A DNA stretch of 64,000 bases from CAYOUV01 sp963790075 (GTDB lineage: Bacteria > Chloroflexota > Anaerolineae > Anaerolineales > Villigracilaceae), in contig CAWBNG010000003.1 of assembly GCA_963790075.1 (NCBI GenBank), positions 434,001-498,000 of the forward strand, given 5' to 3'. Below the pieces are notes generated by a model that saw nothing but the letters and a program-made list of their open reading frames with translations, made no database searches and was not told the DNA's origin. Positions within the stretch are counted from its first letter, which is position 1. Each line of letters begins with the position of its first letter. The translations under genes and the position numbers were made by a program. Of this stretch, positions 52,121 through 61,697 are shown piece by piece.

Positions 52121-52891
52121 TTGAAAATTGTAGCCTGTATCAAACAAGTACCCGATTCGGCTGCCAAAGTCGTCGCCGAGGATGGGAAAGTTTCTTGGGG
52201 AGAATCACCGCTGGTGATCAACCCTTGGGACGAATATGCTGTTGAAGCAGCGCTTCAGCAAAAGGAAGCGCATGACGGGGAGGTGATCGCCATCAGTATG
52301 GGCGGCGAAAGCGCCAAAGAAGCTCTCAAACATGCGTTGGCCATGGGCTGTGATTCGGCGATCCTGATCTCCGACGAAGCCCTGACCGGTGTTGACACAG
52401 CCGGAACCGCCCAGGTGCTGGCTTCAGCCATTCAAAAAGTCGGTGGCGTGGACCTGGCTTTCTTCGGCCGCCAGGCTATCGATGGCGATGCTGGCATCAC
52501 CCCGGCCCAGACCGCGCGCGTGCTCGGTTGGCCAATGCTTGGTTTGTCAGCGATTATCAATGTCGATGGAGGCAGCGCAAAAGTCGAGCGCTCCATCGAG
52601 GAAGGCCGTCAAACCGTCAGCGCCAGCCTGCCCGCAGTGTTGAGCGTGGTCAAGGATTTCGGTGAGCCGCGTTATCCCTCATTCATGGGTATCCGCAAGG
52701 CCTCGCGCGCCGAAATTCCAGTCTGGTCACTGGCCGACCTGAGTCTAGGTGCCCCGGCCGCGGTTGTCTCCTGGCCCGAGATCATGAACCCACCCAGCCG
52801 CGAAGTTACCTGTGAAATCATCCAGGGCGGCAGCCCTGAGGAGATCGCCGAGAAGCTGGCTGACAAGATTATCGCGGAGAAAGTACTATGA
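52121..52891 (+). CDS. etfB: Electron transfer flavoprotein, beta subunit
   Basis: 256 residues, starting with TTG, fixed by an AAAGGAGGAG site just upstream. N-terminus KIVACIKQVPDSAAKV, NPWDEYAVEAAL and a central GRQAIDGDAG are diagnostic. It binds AMP and forms a heterodimer with EtfA to carry electrons from acyl-CoA dehydrogenase to the quinone pool. The stop overlaps the etfA start (4 bases). Confidence 0.95.
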   Translation: MKIVACIKQVPDSAAKVVAEDGKVSWGESPLVINPWDEYAVEAALQQKEAHDGEVIAISMGGESAKEALKHALAMGCDSAILISDEALTGVDTAGTAQVLASAIQKVGGVDLAFFGRQAIDGDAGITPAQTARVLGWPMLGLSAIINVDGGSAKVERSIEEGRQTVSASLPAVLSVVKDFGEPRYPSFMGIRKASRAEIPVWSLADLSLGAPAAVVSWPEIMNPPSREVTCEIIQGGSPEEIAEKLADKIIAEKVL

Positions 52892-53904
52892 AAACCTGGG
52901 TATACATCGACCATTTCAAGGGCGAAGCCCTGCCCGCTTCCTGGGAAGCTATCAGTGCAGCCAAGACACTCGGCAATTCGATCACAGCTGTAATTTTCGG
53001 TTCGGGGGTCGAGCAGCTGGCCAGGACTGCATTCGAATTCGGCGCGGACGAGGTACTGCTGGCCGAGGATCCCGCTCTGGAAAATTACCGGGCTGAACCC
53101 TTTGCAGCGACGCTTTCCAAGCTCGCTACGGAACACAGCCCGGACGTGATCCTGCTGCCCACCTCAACTCGCGGGCGGGAACTGGCCGGCATGGCTGCCA
53201 TCGACCTAAAAACCGGCGTTCTGGTGGACGTGATCGGGCTGGAAGTCGATGGAGACAAGGTCATCGCCACACGCCCGATTTACGCCGGCAAGCTGCTCGA
53301 AAAAACTGCCTGTTCAGCCAAACCGCAAATTGTTACCCTGCGCGGGCGCGCATTCCCACGCCCTGAACAGCAATCCGGTAAATCCGGCACCCTGACCAAG
53401 GTCAGCGCAGAGACCGAAGCGAAGACCACGGTGGAAGGGTATACAACCGCCGAGGGTGGCGTCAGTCTGACCGACGCAGGCGTGGTCGTTTCCGGCGGAC
53501 GCGGTACCTCCAATAATCCTAACCTGACACCACCCGACGGTTTGGACGAGAAAGAAGCCGAAATCTGGCGCGCGCAGCAAGGCTTCAAGCTGGTCAGTGA
53601 ACTGGCGTCCGTTCTGGGAGCTGCGGTCGGTGCTTCACGCGCAGCCGTGGACGCCGGTTACATCCCCTACGCACACCAGGTAGGCCAGACAGGCAAGGTA
53701 GTTACGCCCGATCTATACATTGCTTGCGGAATCTCCGGTGCGATCCAACACCTGGCCGGGATGCGCACCAGCAAGGTCATCGTAGCCATCAACAAAGACG
53801 CGGACGCGCCCATCTTCAAGGTGGCACGCTTCGGCGTGGTCGGTGACCTGTTCCAAATTGTCCCGGCGCTAACCGAGGCCTTCAGAAAAAAACTGGGTAA
53901 ATAG
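52888..53904 (+). CDS. etfA: Electron transfer flavoprotein, alpha subunit
   Basis: 338 residues. The C-terminal FAD-binding domain shows VVSGGRGT, ASRAAVDAGYIPYAHQVGQTG, CGISGAIQHLAGM and NKDADAPIFKVARFGVVGDL. It holds the FAD that moves electrons. The first half resembles EtfB in fold. No ETF-quinone oxidoreductase gene is in the window. Confidence 0.95.
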   Translation: MKTWVYIDHFKGEALPASWEAISAAKTLGNSITAVIFGSGVEQLARTAFEFGADEVLLAEDPALENYRAEPFAATLSKLATEHSPDVILLPTSTRGRELAGMAAIDLKTGVLVDVIGLEVDGDKVIATRPIYAGKLLEKTACSAKPQIVTLRGRAFPRPEQQSGKSGTLTKVSAETEAKTTVEGYTTAEGGVSLTDAGVVVSGGRGTSNNPNLTPPDGLDEKEAEIWRAQQGFKLVSELASVLGAAVGASRAAVDAGYIPYAHQVGQTGKVVTPDLYIACGISGAIQHLAGMRTSKVIVAINKDADAPIFKVARFGVVGDLFQIVPALTEAFRKKLGK

Positions 53905-53920
53905 CACCCAACGCGAACCA

Positions 53921-53958
53921 CAAGGCCGAATGCTCTTGCATTCGGCCTTGTTATTTAT
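53921..53958 (+). terminator. Terminator of the etf operon
   Basis: CAAGGCCGAATGC (53921-53933) pairs perfectly with GCATTCGGCCTTG (53938-53950), then TTATTTAT. Confidence 0.85.
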
Positions 53959-54007
53959 CAACGCCTCATTCAATATTATTGATATTATAATAAATATTAT
54001 TAAATAT

Positions 54008-54040
54008 AATATTGACAATATTTAAATATTTAGATAGAAT
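54008..54040 (+). promoter_or_regulatory. Promoter and candidate operator of the MFS gene
   Basis: TTGACA (54012-54017), 17 bases, TAGAAT (54035-54040). The -35 box is the centre of a 15-bp palindrome, AATATTG-A-CAATATT (54008-54022), inside about 80 bases of AT-only-like sequence. This suits a MarR- or ArsR-like repressor. Confidence 0.6.
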
Positions 54041-54086
54041 ATTGCGAAATAACATAATTTTTGGAAACATCGAAGGAACTGGTCAC

Positions 54087-55409
54087 ATGGATTCCGAAAC
54101 CCATTCTTACTTACCCGATCGTTGGGCACCTCGCTTCTTTACTGTCTGGGGCGGGCAGGCTTTCTCGCTCTTTGGCAGCGCACTGGTGCAGTTCGCGCTG
54201 GTCTGGTATTTAACGCGACAAACCGGCTCAGCCACTGTTCTTGCGGCCGCTACGTTGGCGGCTATGCTACCGCAAATCGTGTTAGGCCCCTTTGTTGGTG
54301 CCTTGGTTGATCGCTGGAACCGTCGGATTGTGATGATCCTTGCTGATGGCTTTGTCGCTCTGGTTACGCTTGGATTAGTGATCCTGTTCGCCACCGGGAA
54401 AGTTCAAATCTGGCACATTTATGTGGTCATGGCATTGCGCTCGTTGGGTGGTGCCTTCCAATCCCCCGCCATGCAGGCCTCGACTTCACTGATGGTGCCT
54501 GACAAACACCTGTCACGCGTGGCTGGCATGAACCAGACCCTGCAAGGGGCAGTCAATATCATTGCCCCGCCCTCCGGCGCCTTGTTGATTTCCATCCTGC
54601 CCATGCAAGCTGTGCTGTTCGTTGACATCACAACGGCCATCCTGGCAATCTCACCCTTATTCTTTATCCCCATCCCGCAACCGGTTCGCATGAACGGCGA
54701 CAAGCCGATGGCAGAGGCTGAGAAGTCTAACTTCCTTCAAGATGTGCGCGCTGGACTGGCTTATGTTGGCGCCTGGCCTGGCTTGATGGCCATCCTGATC
54801 ATGGCAACCATGATCAACTTCCTGCTCACTCCAGCAGGCTCACTGATGCCCTTGCTGGTTACCAAACACTTTGGGCTGGGTGCGCTACAATTCGGTGTGA
54901 TGGATTCGGTCTGGGGATTCGGAGTAATCGCCGGTGGATTGATATTGAGCATTTGGGGTGGATTCAATAGTAAAATCGTCACCTCGCTGTGCGGGATCAT
55001 CGGTATCGGCCTGGGGGTCCTGCTGGTCGGTATGGCACCGTCGAATTTGTTCGCGCTGGCACTTGTCGGATATTTGATCAGCGGCTTCACAAATCCAATC
55101 GCCAACGGACCGCTGTTTGCCCTGCTCCAGTCCACGGTGCGACCAGATATGCAGGGACGCGTCATGTCGCTGATCATGAGTGCCGCCATGGCCATGTCAC
55201 CGCTTAGCCTGCTGGTAGCAGGTCCCATTTCGGACTGGCTGGGCATCCGCATTTGGTTTTGGATCGGCGGTAGCCTGACACTGCTGATGGGAGCAGGAGC
55301 TTTTTTTGTGCCAGCGATCCTCAATGTCGAGAAAAATCGCAATTCCGAAGGCCTAGGAATGGTCGAAGCACAATCCGGGACATTAGCAAGAGGTACCGTA
55401 CTGAAATAA
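54087..55409 (+). CDS. MFS transporter, multidrug/siderophore exporter type
   Basis: 440 residues from ATG 54087 behind GAAGGAACTGG; the frame open to 54012 lacks a start signal and crosses the promoter. About 12 helices. The loop after helix 2 reads FVGALVDRWNRRIVMILAD, the MFS signature. Similar in type to the transporter at 12382-13632. Substrate unknown. Confidence 0.85.
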   Translation: MDSETHSYLPDRWAPRFFTVWGGQAFSLFGSALVQFALVWYLTRQTGSATVLAAATLAAMLPQIVLGPFVGALVDRWNRRIVMILADGFVALVTLGLVILFATGKVQIWHIYVVMALRSLGGAFQSPAMQASTSLMVPDKHLSRVAGMNQTLQGAVNIIAPPSGALLISILPMQAVLFVDITTAILAISPLFFIPIPQPVRMNGDKPMAEAEKSNFLQDVRAGLAYVGAWPGLMAILIMATMINFLLTPAGSLMPLLVTKHFGLGALQFGVMDSVWGFGVIAGGLILSIWGGFNSKIVTSLCGIIGIGLGVLLVGMAPSNLFALALVGYLISGFTNPIANGPLFALLQSTVRPDMQGRVMSLIMSAAMAMSPLSLLVAGPISDWLGIRIWFWIGGSLTLLMGAGAFFVPAILNVEKNRNSEGLGMVEAQSGTLARGTVLK

Positions 55410-55430
55410 GCTGGCAAAATTACGATCATA

Positions 55431-55468
55431 AACCACCCGCGCGAATAATTACGCGGGTGGTTTATTTG
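55431..55468 (+). terminator. Terminator after the MFS gene
   Basis: AACCACCCGCG (55431-55441) pairs with CGCGGGTGGTT (55452-55462), followed by TATTTGG. Confidence 0.75.
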
Positions 55469-55502
55469 GAACCCCCCTCTATTAGCACAATCTACACAGG
55501 GA

Positions 55503-55541
55503 GCTATTTAAAGAAACGGACCTCCAAGGAGACCCGTTTCT
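55503..55541 (-). terminator. Hairpin after the small secreted protein gene
   Basis: On the minus strand AGAAACGG and CCGTTTCT (55534-55541 with 55512-55519) pair, with inner CTCC/GGAG, followed by TTTAAAT. It lies about 20 bases after the stop codon. Confidence 0.6.
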
Positions 55542-55563
55542 CAACCCAAAACCGAGGAGAACG

Positions 55564-55950
55564 CTATGGCAAACAGCCGAGCAGCTGGGCGCCGACCGTA
55601 ACCCGGTTGGCACTCCAGACGCCATTATCATAGGTCCCATACACACTGACCGGTTGTCCAATTGTCAAAGTATCAAAAGAAATAGGCACAGCGTAGGTAC
55701 CCTGTTGCAACAGATAACGCGTATAACTTGTAACTGTCACTATTAGCTGTTGACCACGATAAAGGTGAACGGGATAGTTACCGCCCACCACCCAGATGGT
55801 AACGGTATCGAAGCCAAGGCTGGTGATCGTTCCCGAGAGCACAAAATTAGATCTCGGCCCTCCTGGTACCTCATTTGGCGCTGCCAAGACCGGCGAAACG
55901 CTCAATAAGGCAACCACCAATATCAGTCCAAGCAAGCATACTTTTTTCAT
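55564..55950 (-). CDS. Small secreted protein, DUF5666-like
   Basis: 128 residues with a signal peptide (MKKVCLLGLILVVALLSV, cut after VLAAP) and one beta-rich domain (SGTITSLGFDTVTIWVVGGNY, IGQPVSVYGTYDNGVWSANRV) of the kind found in short OB-like secreted proteins. Role unknown. It faces the sigma factor gene on the other strand. Confidence 0.7.
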   Translation of the reverse strand: MKKVCLLGLILVVALLSVSPVLAAPNEVPGGPRSNFVLSGTITSLGFDTVTIWVVGGNYPVHLYRGQQLIVTVTSYTRYLLQQGTYAVPISFDTLTIGQPVSVYGTYDNGVWSANRVTVGAQLLGCLP

Positions 55951-56131
55951 CGATTTTCCTTTCGAGGATTGGTTTCATCTTATTTGACGCCAATTTTTAT
56001 CGGTGGATACGGGTTTTGTCATCAATTTATTACAAACGTGACCAAAAGTATAACTAAACTTCACAAACTCATGCTATGATAAATTCGCCTTTTAAAGCCG
56101 TATCCCCAATAGAAAAAAGCCGTCATACCTA

Positions 56132-56689
56132 ATGGATAATAAAGGTCCTTTGGAGATCGAATTACTGGAACGCGCCCGCAGCTTTGACCATCAGGCCCTA
56201 GCGACCATATACGATCTTTACAGCCCCGGATTGTATCGGTACGCCATGCGCCTGCTCGGTGATCAACATCTGGCTGAGGATTGTGTCTCTGAGACGTTCA
56301 GCCGCTTCCTTCAAGCCTTGCAGAAAAATAAAGGTCCTCGCAATTACCTGCAGGCTTACCTATACCGCGTGGCCCACAACCATATTGTCGACCTGTATCG
56401 ACGACAGCCACCACCAGAAGACGACCTCGGGCCAGGGATCTCCAGTTCAGAGGCCTCTCCGGAAGAGCACACCATCCACCGCCTTCGGCAAACCCGTTTG
56501 CGGTATGCCTTGCAAAAGCTCACACCCGACCAGCAAAAAGTGATCGTACTCAAATTTCTGGAAGGTTGGGACACTGCTGAGATTGCGCAGTTGCTAAGAA
56601 AACCTGTCGGATCAGTCAAGGCCTTACAACATCGCGCCCTCGCCAGCTTGAAACGGATCTTACAGGTAGACGAAACCAAGAATGAGTGA
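56132..56689 (+). CDS. ECF-type RNA polymerase sigma factor
   Basis: 185 residues. Region 2 (FDHQALATIYDLYSPGLYRYAMRLLGDQHLAEDCVSETF) and region 4 (LRYALQKLTPDQQKVIVLKFLEGWDTAEIAQLLRKPVGSVKALQHRAL) are clear. The next gene, three bases downstream, encodes a membrane protein that probably controls it. No ribosome binding site stands out before the ATG. Confidence 0.9.
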   Translation: MDNKGPLEIELLERARSFDHQALATIYDLYSPGLYRYAMRLLGDQHLAEDCVSETFSRFLQALQKNKGPRNYLQAYLYRVAHNHIVDLYRRQPPPEDDLGPGISSSEASPEEHTIHRLRQTRLRYALQKLTPDQQKVIVLKFLEGWDTAEIAQLLRKPVGSVKALQHRALASLKRILQVDETKNE

Positions 56690-56692
56690 CAA

Positions 56693-57604
56693 ATGAACAA
56701 AAACAATTTTGACCCCGAATTGAAAGAGTGGCTGGACGAACTCCTGCCAATAGAAGATCGTGACCCACAGGCTGCTGCCCGTGGGCGGGCCCGTTTCTTG
56801 TCCCAGGCCGTATCCTTCGACCCGAATGCACGTCAGACAGGATGGAAACCAAAACCATTCGGAAGAGAGGTATCTATGAATGCAATCCTGTCAATCGCCC
56901 TGGCGCTGGCCTTACTGTTCGGTGGCTCCGGAGCCACAGTCTACGCCGCCCAGGACGCACTTCCCGACCAGCCGCTGTATGCGGTCAAAACCTGGACGGA
57001 GGACGCGCGCCTGAGCCTGGCATCCAACCCGGAGGCCGAGATCAATCAGCTGATGCAGATGACCCAACAACGGACTCAGGAAATGGCTGCCCTGGTCGAC
57101 CAAGGTCAGGTCCCGCCTGAAAGCCTCGAAATAAGGTTGCAACAGCACATCCAGCAAGCCCTACAAACTGCTTCCAAACTCAATGACACAGACATGCAGG
57201 TCGTGCTACAGCGCATCCAGACACGCTTACAAACCCAGGAACAGGCAATGGCCTTGCTCCAGACCCGCGCCGATGCCAATGCAACCCCGATCTTGGAGCG
57301 TACACGAGCCATGCTTCAGGAACGTCTGCGCTTGTGTGACGAGGGCCAGACTGATCCGCAAGGCTTTCGGAATGCTTTACAATCAAATTATCGCTATGGG
57401 CAAACTCAAATTCCGCCTGGCGGTCCCAGCGGGCCGAATGGACAGCCATCACCGGAGCCGCCCGTACAGAACGGAAATGGAGAGGGCAATGGCTACGGGC
57501 CTGGACCGACAAATCAAGCCGGACCCGGAGGGCCATTCACAACGCCTGAACCCGGAACGGGAAGCCCATCCGGTCAGGGTGGTTCAGGAAAGAACAAGCC
57601 GTAA
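56693..57604 (+). CDS. DUF5667-like membrane protein, likely sigma-factor partner
   Basis: 303 residues. A cytoplasmic N-terminus (about 1-60) could bind the sigma factor; one membrane helix (about 65-85) follows; outside it has a helical DUF5667 domain with LPDQPLYAVKTWTEDARLSLA and long Gln-rich helices (about 95-225), and a Pro/Gly-rich tail. DUF5667 proteins are usually encoded beside ECF sigma factors in Chloroflexi and Actinobacteria. A role as anti-sigma is inferred from the pairing. Confidence 0.8.
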   Translation: MNKNNFDPELKEWLDELLPIEDRDPQAAARGRARFLSQAVSFDPNARQTGWKPKPFGREVSMNAILSIALALALLFGGSGATVYAAQDALPDQPLYAVKTWTEDARLSLASNPEAEINQLMQMTQQRTQEMAALVDQGQVPPESLEIRLQQHIQQALQTASKLNDTDMQVVLQRIQTRLQTQEQAMALLQTRADANATPILERTRAMLQERLRLCDEGQTDPQGFRNALQSNYRYGQTQIPPGGPSGPNGQPSPEPPVQNGNGEGNGYGPGPTNQAGPGGPFTTPEPGTGSPSGQGGSGKNKP

Positions 57605-57615
57605 TAGCTTTAGTC

Positions 57616-57652
57616 AAAAGACCCCTGCGAAAATTGCGGGGGTCTTTTATAG
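57616..57652 (+). terminator. Terminator of the sigma factor operon
   Basis: AAAAGACCCCTGC (57616-57628) pairs with GCGGGGGTCTTTT (57636-57648) with one U-G pair; tail TTTTATAG. Confidence 0.8.
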
Positions 57653-57731
57653 ATTTATTCGATCAACTCATCGAGCAGATATTAACGTCTGCATTGATAG
57701 GCGCAAGATTGTCATGGCTGGGATTGGAAAT

Positions 57732-58385
57732 TTAGATTTTCGAGAGCTTCTTACGCAGGGTCGCATAACGCGATACAAGGTGAAACCACGGAGGAGACCA
57801 GCGCGTTTCAGCCCGTCCATCACGGATAACTGCCCGCAGCTCATCCGCTCCCCGAAAATGTGGTAGCAAAAGGACAGCCCGCCCCAACTCGAAGGCAGCA
57901 TGCGCATCCGATCCAACGGTTGAGGCGAGTTGGTGTTCGCGGGCAAAATCCTGTGCCTGGCGGTTGAATCCTGGCCAGTAACAACGCGCATTGAACGTTT
58001 CGATCGCATCCACCAGCGGTGCGATTTTAAGTAAATCCGCAAATTCCCAGTGTCCGCTCCGGAAAACATCGAATGGATGGGAGAGGCTGATGAAAGCCCC
58101 TTGTTCGCGAAGGCGACGGATGGTCTCCATAGGCGTGAGTCCAGACGGGATTTCCTCCTTCACAAAGGCTGCCAGGATTTCGCCTTCGGTGGTCATGATC
58201 TCCTCGCCGACAATAACCCGCTCCGGATCCAAGCTTTGAGCCGCTCGCGCCCCGGCAATGATATTATGGTCGGTGATAACGACTCTGTCGATGCCTTTGC
58301 GGCGGCAGGTCGCCACCAGCGCTTCTGGGGAGGTCAGCGAGTCCTTGGAGTAGATCGTGTGGCAGTGAAATTCGATCCGTAACAT
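57732..58385 (-). CDS. PHP-domain phosphoesterase
   Basis: 217 residues from ATG 58385; the open frame further up has no support. Metal ligands are seen in FHCHTIYSKDS (His7, His9), ITDHNIIAG, SLSHPFDVF and GSDAHAAFELG. Such trinuclear metal enzymes remove phosphate from sugar phosphates or nucleotides such as 3',5'-bisphosphates; specificity is unknown. Confidence 0.85.
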   Translation of the reverse strand: MLRIEFHCHTIYSKDSLTSPEALVATCRRKGIDRVVITDHNIIAGARAAQSLDPERVIVGEEIMTTEGEILAAFVKEEIPSGLTPMETIRRLREQGAFISLSHPFDVFRSGHWEFADLLKIAPLVDAIETFNARCYWPGFNRQAQDFAREHQLASTVGSDAHAAFELGRAVLLLPHFRGADELRAVIRDGRAETRWSPPWFHLVSRYATLRKKLSKI

Positions 58386-58455
58386 AACACGGATTTTAAC
58401 AGATTGTTCCACTTGGTTGCCGTTTTCGAGATTTTTGTTATACAATCATAGCGAC

Positions 58456-60102
58456 ATGGATGAGGAGAGACGTTTTTACCAAAACCCCTGGTTGGGCATG
58501 GTTTTTTGGACCCTTGTGGCGTTGGGGGTATATATTTATTTCACCTATAAGATCCAAGGGTGGTCCACATTCCAGACTAGATTTATTTGGGATGTAATCC
58601 TTTTTGGAGGCGGGCTGCTCATCTGGTTGGCATTTTTTGCGCAATTCATCTTGCCTGTAAAGACATTCTCCGACCGCCAGAAAATTATCGACCGTCTGCT
58701 CACCTATCTGTCCGGAGCACATGGACCGGCGCTTTTCATTGAAAATGGCATGATCCGTGAAAGAGAAGGGGAGGAAAAAAAGCGCGGCCCCGGCGTGATC
58801 TGGCTGAATACGGCCAGCGGCGCAGTCCTGCGCACTGCCGTCAAATTCACACGCGTCGTCGGTCCCGGGGTAGTCTTCACAAATGGCAATGAATTTGTAG
58901 CAGGGACAGTGGACCTGCACAAGCAGATGCAGCGTCTCGGGCCACGTGGAGATGAAAACCCTTTTCTAAAAATATCCGAGAAGCAATCCGCTGCTGAATA
59001 CGCTCAAATTCAATCACGCCGGCTCCAAACCAGTGCATTGACTCGTGACGGTATTGAAATTGTCCCGAATATTACAGTAATTTTCAAGATAGACGCCAAA
59101 CCGGTTGAGAAGGAGGGCAAACCCGGCTCACGTTTCGGTTATCGAGAAACAAAATTTACGGAGGAAAACCCGGTTTACAAGGCAGTAGCCGGACAGGGCA
59201 TCAATCCTGACCAGCAACCAGACACGCCAAAGTACACGGTCGCCTGGAATGAGCTCCCCGCTTTACTGGTGGCTGACCTGTGGCGCGAATACCTGAGCAA
59301 ATTCACTTTTGATGATCTCTTCAAAGTCAGCACGATCTCGCTCGATGCAACTATCGTGACGAACGAGGACTCCGCCCGTCTGGATGCCACAACTCTCTCC
59401 AGCTTGCCCGAAACTCCGGAAGGTGGATTGGCCGAGATGCTGCACAGTCTTAACGATTGGGTGGAGCATCTCCTCGTACGCTGCGAAGGCCAATCGAAAC
59501 CACAATCTCAGGTGGTAGCAGACCGACCAGCCAAGACTGGTGGTGAGGCACAAAAAAATGATGAGCCGGAAACAGGCCTGCAAACCATCGTTCGCTTGGT
59601 CAAAACACGCCTACAAAACGAAAAATACAATCAACTCAGTGAATACGGTCAGCCGCTAGCCGATCCTAAATTATTAGATAGTCACGAGAATAAAATTTTA
59701 CACGACCGTGGTCTGCGACTAATTGCTGTTAGTATCAACAGTTTGCGGTTCGAACAATCGATCGACGAACAATTGGTCAATCGTTGGCCTTCCACCTGGC
59801 TGGATACAGCCAAATCCGAACAAGAACACATACGCCGGCTGCAACTCGCCAAGATCATCGAAGGGAAAGACCAAACCCTGCAAACCCATCTGGAAGCGGT
59901 TTGCAAGGACCTCTACCAGGCGATCAAGAAGTCCCGAAGTTCCGGAGACAAATTACCGACGAAAGGTGAAACCGTCCGCTCGCTTGTCCGTAGTACCCGC
60001 ACAGAAATCACCCGCAACAATAAGTTACATCAACGCTTAAGTGCAGAGATAGACGAACTAACTGAATTAATCCAATGGGTCGAAAACGGTCAGCCGCAAT
60101 GA
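58456..60102 (+). CDS. Large SPFH-like membrane protein, first of a pair
   Basis: 548 residues from ATG 58456. Two membrane helices (about 14-32 and 42-65) lead to a cytoplasmic part that looks like a diverged SPFH domain: GAVLRTAVKFTRVVGPGVVF, a DL-H block, then TSALTRDGIEIVPNITVIFKI, which is the usual SPFH strand pair. A long helical part (about 330-545) with many charged residues follows. No enzyme motif is seen. The stop overlaps the start of the second protein (ATGA). Function unknown; the order of genes places it in one operon with psuK and psuG. Confidence 0.7.
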   Translation: MDEERRFYQNPWLGMVFWTLVALGVYIYFTYKIQGWSTFQTRFIWDVILFGGGLLIWLAFFAQFILPVKTFSDRQKIIDRLLTYLSGAHGPALFIENGMIREREGEEKKRGPGVIWLNTASGAVLRTAVKFTRVVGPGVVFTNGNEFVAGTVDLHKQMQRLGPRGDENPFLKISEKQSAAEYAQIQSRRLQTSALTRDGIEIVPNITVIFKIDAKPVEKEGKPGSRFGYRETKFTEENPVYKAVAGQGINPDQQPDTPKYTVAWNELPALLVADLWREYLSKFTFDDLFKVSTISLDATIVTNEDSARLDATTLSSLPETPEGGLAEMLHSLNDWVEHLLVRCEGQSKPQSQVVADRPAKTGGEAQKNDEPETGLQTIVRLVKTRLQNEKYNQLSEYGQPLADPKLLDSHENKILHDRGLRLIAVSINSLRFEQSIDEQLVNRWPSTWLDTAKSEQEHIRRLQLAKIIEGKDQTLQTHLEAVCKDLYQAIKKSRSSGDKLPTKGETVRSLVRSTRTEITRNNKLHQRLSAEIDELTELIQWVENGQPQ

Positions 60103-61697
60103 ACAGAGCTCCTGCATCAAAGCCCTCCAGGACAACTTCGCGCCAGGAAGCACAACGCCTTTTTCAAACGTTGGGTGATCTCATCGATTGCCTGTTGAAT
60201 AAGGTATTTGCCCTCACCCATAAAGCTGCGAACCGGCGGGCTACGATGTTGACCATCCTGCTCCTGGCTGCTGGTTTCTTCTTTAGCTTGAGTGCCTTTC
60301 CACTCAATCAATGGCTCGACCTCCTGCGCTCATTTTTTATTGCTATCTTCAACCCTGGCTCTCATCCAGCAAATACTTCAGATCCAGTCATTGCATTATT
60401 TACACTTGCATTCAAAGCACTAATCTCCCCCAATACGCTACGCGCCCTCCCTTTAATCCTGCTGCCATATTACCTTGCACTGCAATTGGCCTCGATCTAC
60501 CTCGACGATATCTTTGAACTCAATCATGTTGAGACCGCCCGAGATTTCATCTTGCGTGCCGCGCTGGGCAGCAGTTACGCTACGCTTCGCATCAAACAAG
60601 GAGACATTGCCAAAGAACACGAGGATTTCCCGATTTATAAGATCGGAGGACCCGGAAATGTGATGGTTGAGCTCGACAGTGTTGCCCTTTTTGAACACCC
60701 AGATGGACGGCCTCACATCATCGGTCCCACAGGGGATAAGCCTCAGGGCGTCGAAACCCTGGAAGGTTTTGAGCGATTCCGCCAGGCAATCTATTTACCG
60801 GATCATTTCCCAGAACCAATTGAGGTAACGGAACGCAGTTCGGACGGACTTCTGATTGAAGCTCAAGATGTTAGGCTGGTATTTAGCATCTGGCGTGGAG
60901 ACAACGAAAAAAATCGTAAACCCAGGTCTGCCCGTCCTTACCCATTCGAAACCCAAGCGGTGAAAAATATTGTCTACGGCGAAACGCGCGAAGTATCAAA
61001 AGAGAAGATCAAGCTAACTGGATCAGAAAAAGAAAGAGCCTGGTCAAATTCAGTTAAAGCGTTAATCCGCTCCGAATTGCGTAATTTTATGAGCAGGTAC
61101 CAATTAGGCGAATATCTGGCGAGCATAAATGAACCCGAAGTCCAAAGTATTAACGAATTACAGGAAAAATTAAAAACAAACCCGAATCAGGACCTGTTGA
61201 AAAAACCAGCTTTTCATCCGCGCCCCGAAATTACTAATTTATTTAACACCTTCGCTGATGACTTTACAAAGAAAGCAAAAAACCGGGGCCTGGAATTGCA
61301 CTGGATTGGCGTTGGGACCTGGCACACCCCGGAGCAAATCATCCCTAAACGCCACCTCGAAGCCTGGCGCATCAGTCGGGATAACCTGGCCGCAAAAAGC
61401 AAAGATTCGATCACTGAAATCCAGGACCAGGCCAGCCTGCAAGCCATCCTGGATTCAATCAACGAAGTCCCGCTGGAGATTTATCGCACGGCTCAACAAA
61501 AAAAGCTCAACGATGCCATGACATTGCGTAACCTTTTGCTGGCTTACCGTGGTCAACTGAGTGACTCTCGTGATAAGATCAGGGAAAATGGCGAAAAAGT
61601 TCCCGATTGGATTAATACCGTAATCGATCATATCGATGATATCGCAATGTACAACATTCATCCCCCAGACGATCCCCTTAGTGATGCGGCAGGATAA
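60099..61697 (+). CDS. Large SPFH-like membrane protein, second of a pair
   Basis: 532 residues from ATG 60099, coupled to the first. Three hydrophobic segments (about 50-75, 95-115, 118-135) are followed by a similar SPFH-like layout: IGGPGNVMVELDSVALFEHPDG, then SSDGLLIEAQDVRLVFSI, then a long helical region. So the two proteins appear to be distant paralogues that may form a mixed complex. The stop overlaps the psuK start (TAATG). No known family recognised. Confidence 0.7.
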   Translation: MNRAPASKPSRTTSRQEAQRLFQTLGDLIDCLLNKVFALTHKAANRRATMLTILLLAAGFFFSLSAFPLNQWLDLLRSFFIAIFNPGSHPANTSDPVIALFTLAFKALISPNTLRALPLILLPYYLALQLASIYLDDIFELNHVETARDFILRAALGSSYATLRIKQGDIAKEHEDFPIYKIGGPGNVMVELDSVALFEHPDGRPHIIGPTGDKPQGVETLEGFERFRQAIYLPDHFPEPIEVTERSSDGLLIEAQDVRLVFSIWRGDNEKNRKPRSARPYPFETQAVKNIVYGETREVSKEKIKLTGSEKERAWSNSVKALIRSELRNFMSRYQLGEYLASINEPEVQSINELQEKLKTNPNQDLLKKPAFHPRPEITNLFNTFADDFTKKAKNRGLELHWIGVGTWHTPEQIIPKRHLEAWRISRDNLAAKSKDSITEIQDQASLQAILDSINEVPLEIYRTAQQKKLNDAMTLRNLLLAYRGQLSDSRDKIRENGEKVPDWINTVIDHIDDIAMYNIHPPDDPLSDAAG

